A stretch of DNA of 64,000 nucleotides from Thermovirga lienii DSM 17291. GTDB taxonomy: Bacteria > Synergistota > Synergistia > Synergistales > Thermovirgaceae. A program made the position numbers and the translations under genes. Below the pieces are notes generated by a model that saw nothing but the letters and a program-made list of their open reading frames with translations, made no database searches and was not told where the DNA came from. The DNA lies in assembly GCA_000233775.1 (NCBI GenBank), contig CP003096.1, positions 496,001 to 560,000 on the forward strand, in the 5' to 3' direction. Below are positions 60,631 through 64,000 of this stretch, one piece after another (position 1 is the stretch's first letter; each line of letters opens with the position of its first letter).

Positions 60631-60644
60631 TTAGGTAAGCCTAA
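60631..60644. promoter_or_regulatory. Inverted repeat in the nifS leader
   Basis: TTAGG and CCTAA flank TAAG, located just after the predicted transcription start and before the ribosome site. It is a repressor-site candidate, possibly for an Rrf2-type Fe-S sensor, though no such gene is in the window. Confidence 0.4.
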
Positions 60645-60669
60645 TATTTGGCGATAAGGGGAGATTGAA

Positions 60670-61848
60670 GTGAAGCGCAAGGTATATATGGATCACTCGG
60701 CTACTACACCTCTAGCTAGTGAGGTTTTTGAGGCTATGGAGCCTTATTTGAAGGGCTCCTTTGGTAACCCCAACAGTATTCATGCTTGGGGCAGAGAGGC
60801 AAGGAAGGCCGTAAATGAGGCAAGGGATCAAATAGCAGAGCTAATAAACGCAGAGGCAAGGGAGATAATAATTACGGGCGGAGGTAGCGAGGCCGATAAC
60901 CTGGCAATCAAAGGGACGGCTTTTGCTTTGCAGGACAAAGGAAAGCACATCATAACCTCTGCAATAGAGCATCATGCTGTTTTGGATGCATGCGATTGGC
61001 TGGAGAAGATAGGCTTCGAGGTAACGGTGCTCCCTGTGGACTCCAACGGAACGGTGGACCTGGAAGCACTTGAAAAAGCCATCAGGGATGACACCATACT
61101 GATAACCATTATGTACGCCAACAACGAGGTAGGGACTATTCAGCCAGTCGAAAAGATCATAGAGATAGCAAAGAAGCGAGGAGTTAGGGTTCACCTTGAC
61201 GGCGTTCAGGCAGTGGGTCATATTCCTGTGGATGTGAAAGAGTTGGATGTGGATCTTCTAACCCTTTCAGCACACAAAATGTATGGTCCCAAGGGGGTAG
61301 GAGCTCTCTACGTCAAGAAAGGAACGAAGCTGGTTCCCATAATTCATGGTGGGGGGCAGGAATTTGGCCTTAGGTCAGGTACTGAGAACACTGCAGGGAT
61401 AGTTGGTTTTGGGGCTGCAGCGAAGCTTGCGAAAAGAAGGCTGGAAGAAAAAGAGCATCTCAAGGAATCTGCTTTAAGGGACAAGCTCCTTTCGGGCATA
61501 ATGAAAAATATCCCTCATGCCCACATTACTGGGCATCCCACCCAAAGGCTCCCCTTCCATGCCAGCGTTTGCTTCGATTTCATAGAGGGTGAATCCCTGC
61601 TATTGAGGCTCGATGCAGGGGGAATAGGGGCGTCAAGCGGATCAGCCTGTACTTCAGGAAGCTTAGAGCCAAGCCATGTTCTGTTGGCAATGGGAATAAG
61701 CCACGAAAGAGCCCACGGGTCCTTGAGACTGACGTTGGGTAAAGACACTACGGAAGAGGATATAGACTACATCTTGGAGGTACTCCCCAAGATAGTGACA
61801 GATTTGAGAGCCCTTTCTCCATTGGGCAAAGATATTACTACGAGGTGA
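60670..61848 (+). CDS. nifS: Cysteine desulfurase (NifS/IscS family)
   Basis: A 392-residue PLP enzyme that removes sulfur from cysteine for Fe-S cluster assembly. It starts VYMDHSATTPLA, has an HHAVLDAC histidine, the PLP lysine Lys203 in LSAHKMYGPKGVG, and the catalytic Cys327 in SSGSACTSG. Its length and short catalytic loop are of the NifS/IscS class. GTG 60670 follows AGGGGAG. The nifU-like scaffold gene starts 5 bp after its stop. Confidence 0.94.
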   Translation: MKRKVYMDHSATTPLASEVFEAMEPYLKGSFGNPNSIHAWGREARKAVNEARDQIAELINAEAREIIITGGGSEADNLAIKGTAFALQDKGKHIITSAIEHHAVLDACDWLEKIGFEVTVLPVDSNGTVDLEALEKAIRDDTILITIMYANNEVGTIQPVEKIIEIAKKRGVRVHLDGVQAVGHIPVDVKELDVDLLTLSAHKMYGPKGVGALYVKKGTKLVPIIHGGGQEFGLRSGTENTAGIVGFGAAAKLAKRRLEEKEHLKESALRDKLLSGIMKNIPHAHITGHPTQRLPFHASVCFDFIEGESLLLRLDAGGIGASSGSACTSGSLEPSHVLLAMGISHERAHGSLRLTLGKDTTEEDIDYILEVLPKIVTDLRALSPLGKDITTR

Positions 61849-61853
61849 AGCAA

Positions 61854-62231
61854 ATGTATTCTGAAAAGGTTATGGAACTTTTTATGCATCCCAAAAATGC
61901 TGGCAAGATAGAGGATGCCGATGGAATAGGTCAGGTTGGTAACCCCCAGTGTGGGGACATAATGAAGATCTATATCAAGGTGGAAAACGATGTAATAACG
62001 GACATAAAGTTCGAGACCTTTGGGTGCGCTTCAGCTATAGCTTCCAGCTCCATGGTTACCGAGATGGTTAAAGGAAAGACCTTAGATGAGGCCCTTAAGA
62101 TAACGAACAAGGATGTTCTAGAGGAACTAGGCGGTCTGCCCCCTCAGAAGATCCACTGTTCCCTTCTTGCTGAGGAAGGCATCAAGGCTGCAATTGAGGA
62201 TTACAGGAGGCGCAAGGAGGGTAAAAAATGA
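61854..62231 (+). CDS. nifU: Fe-S cluster scaffold protein (NifU N-terminal/IscU-like)
   Basis: A 125-residue scaffold with the three cluster-binding cysteines Cys33 (NPQCGD), Cys58 (FGCASAIASSS) and Cys102 (KIHCSLLAEEGI), and the conserved Asp of GD. It takes sulfur from NifS and builds [2Fe-2S]/[4Fe-4S] clusters for the many ferredoxin-linked enzymes here. ATG 61854 follows CGAGGTGA. Confidence 0.93.
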   Translation: MYSEKVMELFMHPKNAGKIEDADGIGQVGNPQCGDIMKIYIKVENDVITDIKFETFGCASAIASSSMVTEMVKGKTLDEALKITNKDVLEELGGLPPQKIHCSLLAEEGIKAAIEDYRRRKEGKK

Positions 62232-62671
62232 TGGAGGGTAAGGTCGTTGCTGTATGTGTCTCTGAGAAGAAGGGAACGCCCAAAAAAAACATAAAGGAGG
62301 CCTTCCTGGAGGAAGGGGTAGGCATCCCTCAGGATGCCCATGCATCCTTTGGTCATAGGCAGATAAGCATGCTGGCCTTTGAGGATATAGAGGAAGCGAA
62401 AAAGAAGCTTCCAGAACTTGAGCCTGGGAGCTTTGCCGAAAACATAACCGTAAAGGATTTCGATTTGAAAAGCCTTGAGGTTGGCGACCGGGTACAGGTA
62501 GGCGAAGCCATCCTGGAGCTTTCTCAGATAGGCAAGGAATGCCACACAAGGTGCGCCATCTACCATAAGACAGGGGATTGCATCATGCCCACCAGGGGGA
62601 TTTTCTTCAAGGTCGTAAAGAGCGGTCGCGTAGCTGTAGGAGATAAAGTGACGAAAGTAATAATCGAGTAG
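62228..62671 (+). CDS. MOSC-domain protein
   Basis: A 147-residue MOSC-domain protein: GKVVAVCVSEKKGTPKKN at the N-terminus, DAHASFGHRQISMLAFE, PGSFAENITV, and the conserved sulfur-carrying-type cysteine in GKECHTRCAIYHKTGDCIM. MOSC domains handle sulfur of molybdenum (here possibly tungsten) cofactor enzymes. Its start overlaps the nifU stop, placing it in the Fe-S operon, where it could use sulfur from NifS. Confidence 0.87.
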   Translation: MMEGKVVAVCVSEKKGTPKKNIKEAFLEEGVGIPQDAHASFGHRQISMLAFEDIEEAKKKLPELEPGSFAENITVKDFDLKSLEVGDRVQVGEAILELSQIGKECHTRCAIYHKTGDCIMPTRGIFFKVVKSGRVAVGDKVTKVIIE

Positions 62672-62697
62672 CAACACAATAAACAAATGAAACGAAG

Positions 62698-62736
62698 ACG
62701 GGGTGACAGATTAGCTGGTCGCCCCGTTTTTATTTT
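62698..62736 (+). terminator. Rho-independent terminator after the MOSC gene
   Basis: ACGGGGTGAC and GTCGCCCCGT pair (one G-U pair), followed by a T-rich tract. Confidence 0.85.
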
Positions 62737-62786
62737 TGGTGCTTTTGAATTATAATCAAGAAGTCTTTAATTAGGAGGGAAAGCAA

Positions 62787-63200
62787 TTGAGAACTGTCGA
62801 GACGAAAATCCGCGTCCGGTATGGTGAAACAGACCAGATGGGGATTGCTTTTTATGCCAATTACCTGTCGTGGTTTGAAGTGGGAAGGAGCGAGTTTTGC
62901 AGAGCCCTTTCCCATCCATACAAACACTGGGAGGAAAAAGGGATAATATTGCCGGCAGTAGAGGCCTATGTGCGATACAAACATCCATTGCGATACGATG
63001 ACGTTGCCGTAATCAAGACGAGCGTCCAGGAGGTGAAGCCTTATTCTGTAACTTTCTCTTACGAGGTATTACTAGAGGAGAATGGAAGACTTGTTGCGGA
63101 AGGCTGGACAAGGCACGCTTTTTGCGACCCGACAGGAAAACTTGTCAAGGAGCCTGAACCTTTCTACAGTTGGATCAGAGAACAGTTGGAAAAAGAATGA
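62787..63200 (+). CDS. Acyl-CoA thioesterase (YbgC/4HBT hotdog family)
   Basis: A 137-residue hotdog-fold protein with the 4HBT signature VRYGETDQMGIAFYANYLSWFE (catalytic Asp in ETDQMG), a VEAYVRYKHPLRYDD strand, and VTFSYEVLLEENGRLVAEG. It hydrolyses acyl-CoA or 4-hydroxybenzoyl-CoA-type thioesters; the substrate is open. TTG 62787 follows TTAGGAGGG. The iorA gene begins 18 bp after its stop. Confidence 0.85.
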   Translation: MRTVETKIRVRYGETDQMGIAFYANYLSWFEVGRSEFCRALSHPYKHWEEKGIILPAVEAYVRYKHPLRYDDVAVIKTSVQEVKPYSVTFSYEVLLEENGRLVAEGWTRHAFCDPTGKLVKEPEPFYSWIREQLEKE

Positions 63201-63218
63201 CTAAAGAGGTGATTCCGT

Positions 63219-64000
63219 GTGGGCAAGAAAATGATAATGCTAGGAAACGAGGCCATAGCCCGCGGAATAGTCGAAGCGGGGTGCGAGGTGGCCTGTGCTT
63301 ATCCAGGTACTCCTTCTTCGGAGATTCTGCCAGCTATTGCGAAGTGGGCCGATGAACTTAACACTAAAACTGCTGTCGAATGGGGAGCCAACGAAAAGGT
63401 GGCCTTCGAGATGGCTGCAGCTGCGTCTTTTGCGGGAAAGAGAGCCTGTGCGGTCATGAAGCAGGTGGGACTCAACGTGGCGGCTGACCCATTCATGAGT
63501 GTGGCTCATTTTCAGCTTAAAGGAGGCTTGTTACTGGTAGTTGCGGACGACCCAGGACCCCACAGCTCTCAGACAGAGCAGGACAGCAGATTTTTTGCCA
63601 TGTTTGCCAAGGTGCCGTGTTTCGACCCCTCAACGGCAGCAGAGGCCAAGGATATGGTTTTCGATGCCTACGACCTTTCGGAGAGGCACGGCATAGTGAC
63701 CATGCTTCGTCCAACGGTCCGGGTGGACCACTGCAGGCAGGACGTGGAGCTGTTGGATGTGGTTTCCTTGGAGAGGAAAGCTTCTTTTGAGAAGGATGTA
63801 AGAAGATGGGTATGCCTTCCTGCTCATGTCAGGATAAACCACCCACTGCTCAACCAAAAGAACGACGCCATAAGGGAAGAGTTCGAAAGGGATTTCTCCA
63901 AATACAACTATGAGGTTCCTGCGGAAGAAAAGGCCACGATGGGCATCATAGCTGGCGGAATATCCTTTGCCGTAGTCATGGACCTTTTGAACTCCATGGG
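63219..64000 (+). CDS. iorA: Indolepyruvate:ferredoxin oxidoreductase alpha subunit (partial)
   Basis: The first 260 residues of IorA, running off the right edge. It begins with MIMLGNEAIARGIVEAG, then AYPGTPSSEIL and VEWGANEKVAFEMAAAAS, the pyrimidine-domain pattern of TPP-dependent 2-oxoacid oxidoreductases, followed by MKQVGLNVAADPFMSVAHF and LLVVADDPGPHSSQTEQDSR. The enzyme decarboxylates arylpyruvates from aromatic amino acids to acyl-CoA and reduces ferredoxin, using IorB. GTG 63219 follows AAAGAGGTG; the frame begun at GTG 63217 stops at once. Confidence 0.93.
   Translation, partial: MGKKMIMLGNEAIARGIVEAGCEVACAYPGTPSSEILPAIAKWADELNTKTAVEWGANEKVAFEMAAAASFAGKRACAVMKQVGLNVAADPFMSVAHFQLKGGLLLVVADDPGPHSSQTEQDSRFFAMFAKVPCFDPSTAAEAKDMVFDAYDLSERHGIVTMLRPTVRVDHCRQDVELLDVVSLERKASFEKDVRRWVCLPAHVRINHPLLNQKNDAIREEFERDFSKYNYEVPAEEKATMGIIAGGISFAVVMDLLNSM

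Noticed and set aside
1-64000. CRISPR arrays, rRNA genes and prophage structural genes
   Set aside because: I looked for regularly spaced repeats, rRNA-like blocks and phage head/tail motifs and saw none.

Overview
The window reads as a chromosome segment of an anaerobic, amino-acid-fermenting bacterium, most likely of the Synergistota (Thermovirga/Acetomicrobium-like). This is an inference from gene content: tungsten-type aldehyde:ferredoxin oxidoreductase, indolepyruvate:ferredoxin oxidoreductase, a giant acyl-CoA dehydratase activase, TRAP-TAXI and DAACS carboxylate/amino-acid uptake, NhaC and Mrp sodium antiporters, Fe-S assembly genes and a selenocysteine peroxiredoxin, with no respiratory oxidase. 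There is no rRNA in the window to confirm it.

Layout. 1-5.9 kb is an accessory island: a SIR2-HerA antiphage-type operon followed by a KTSC protein and a C-terminally truncated SbcD/Mre11 nuclease. It is closed by an intact IS1202-like (ISNCY) element with 17-bp flanking repeats that lies beside a dif-like sequence. 6-9.2 kb holds a secreted protein of unknown function, a two-repeat ferritin-like protein, a methyltransferase and a possible 32-residue membrane peptide. 9.3-15.7 kb has a ZIP metal transporter and an eight-gene Mrp/Mbh-type antiporter operon in which the MrpA functions are split over three genes. 15.75-20.4 kb has a LysE-type exporter and a complete yehZYXW-like osmoprotectant ABC transporter. 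20.5-24.5 kb has an iron alcohol dehydrogenase with its own promoter/operator and a CadC-CadA/ZntA metal-efflux pair.

24.5-29.5 kb carries AOR, NhaC and a saccharopine-dehydrogenase-family enzyme. 29.6-33.6 kb is a trehalose operon: a GH65 phosphorylase plus a fused beta-phosphoglucomutase/trehalose-6-phosphate phosphatase. 33.7-37.6 kb is a two-component system with a DAACS symporter. The symporter terminator has been split by an IS256-family element (37642-39038) with an 8-bp target duplication. 39.1-46.3 kb contains ketopantoate reductase, a DUF1847 protein coupled to an alanine-glyoxylate-type aminotransferase, an AI-2E-type permease, an ABC-F ATPase, a nitroreductase and a CTP-dependent lipid kinase-like protein.

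46.3-53.6 kb holds the 1489-residue activase, leucyl aminopeptidase, a selenoprotein peroxiredoxin read through an in-frame TGA with a SECIS-like hairpin, and a Fur-box-controlled DUF5320 protein. 53.7-58.9 kb is an RpiR regulator divergent from an ornithine-cyclodeaminase-like enzyme and a TRAP-TAXI transporter, with two copies of a likely operator between them. 59-64 kb has tRNA-Ser(UGA), small proteins, a NifS-NifU-MOSC operon, a thioesterase and the start of iorA.

Together the genes fit a peptide/amino-acid fermenter: uptake of substrates, deamination, ferredoxin-linked oxidation of keto acids and aldehydes, sodium/proton coupling, and osmotic protection by trehalose and imported solutes. 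Motif calls and coordinates come from reading the sequence. No database search, alignment or folding was run.
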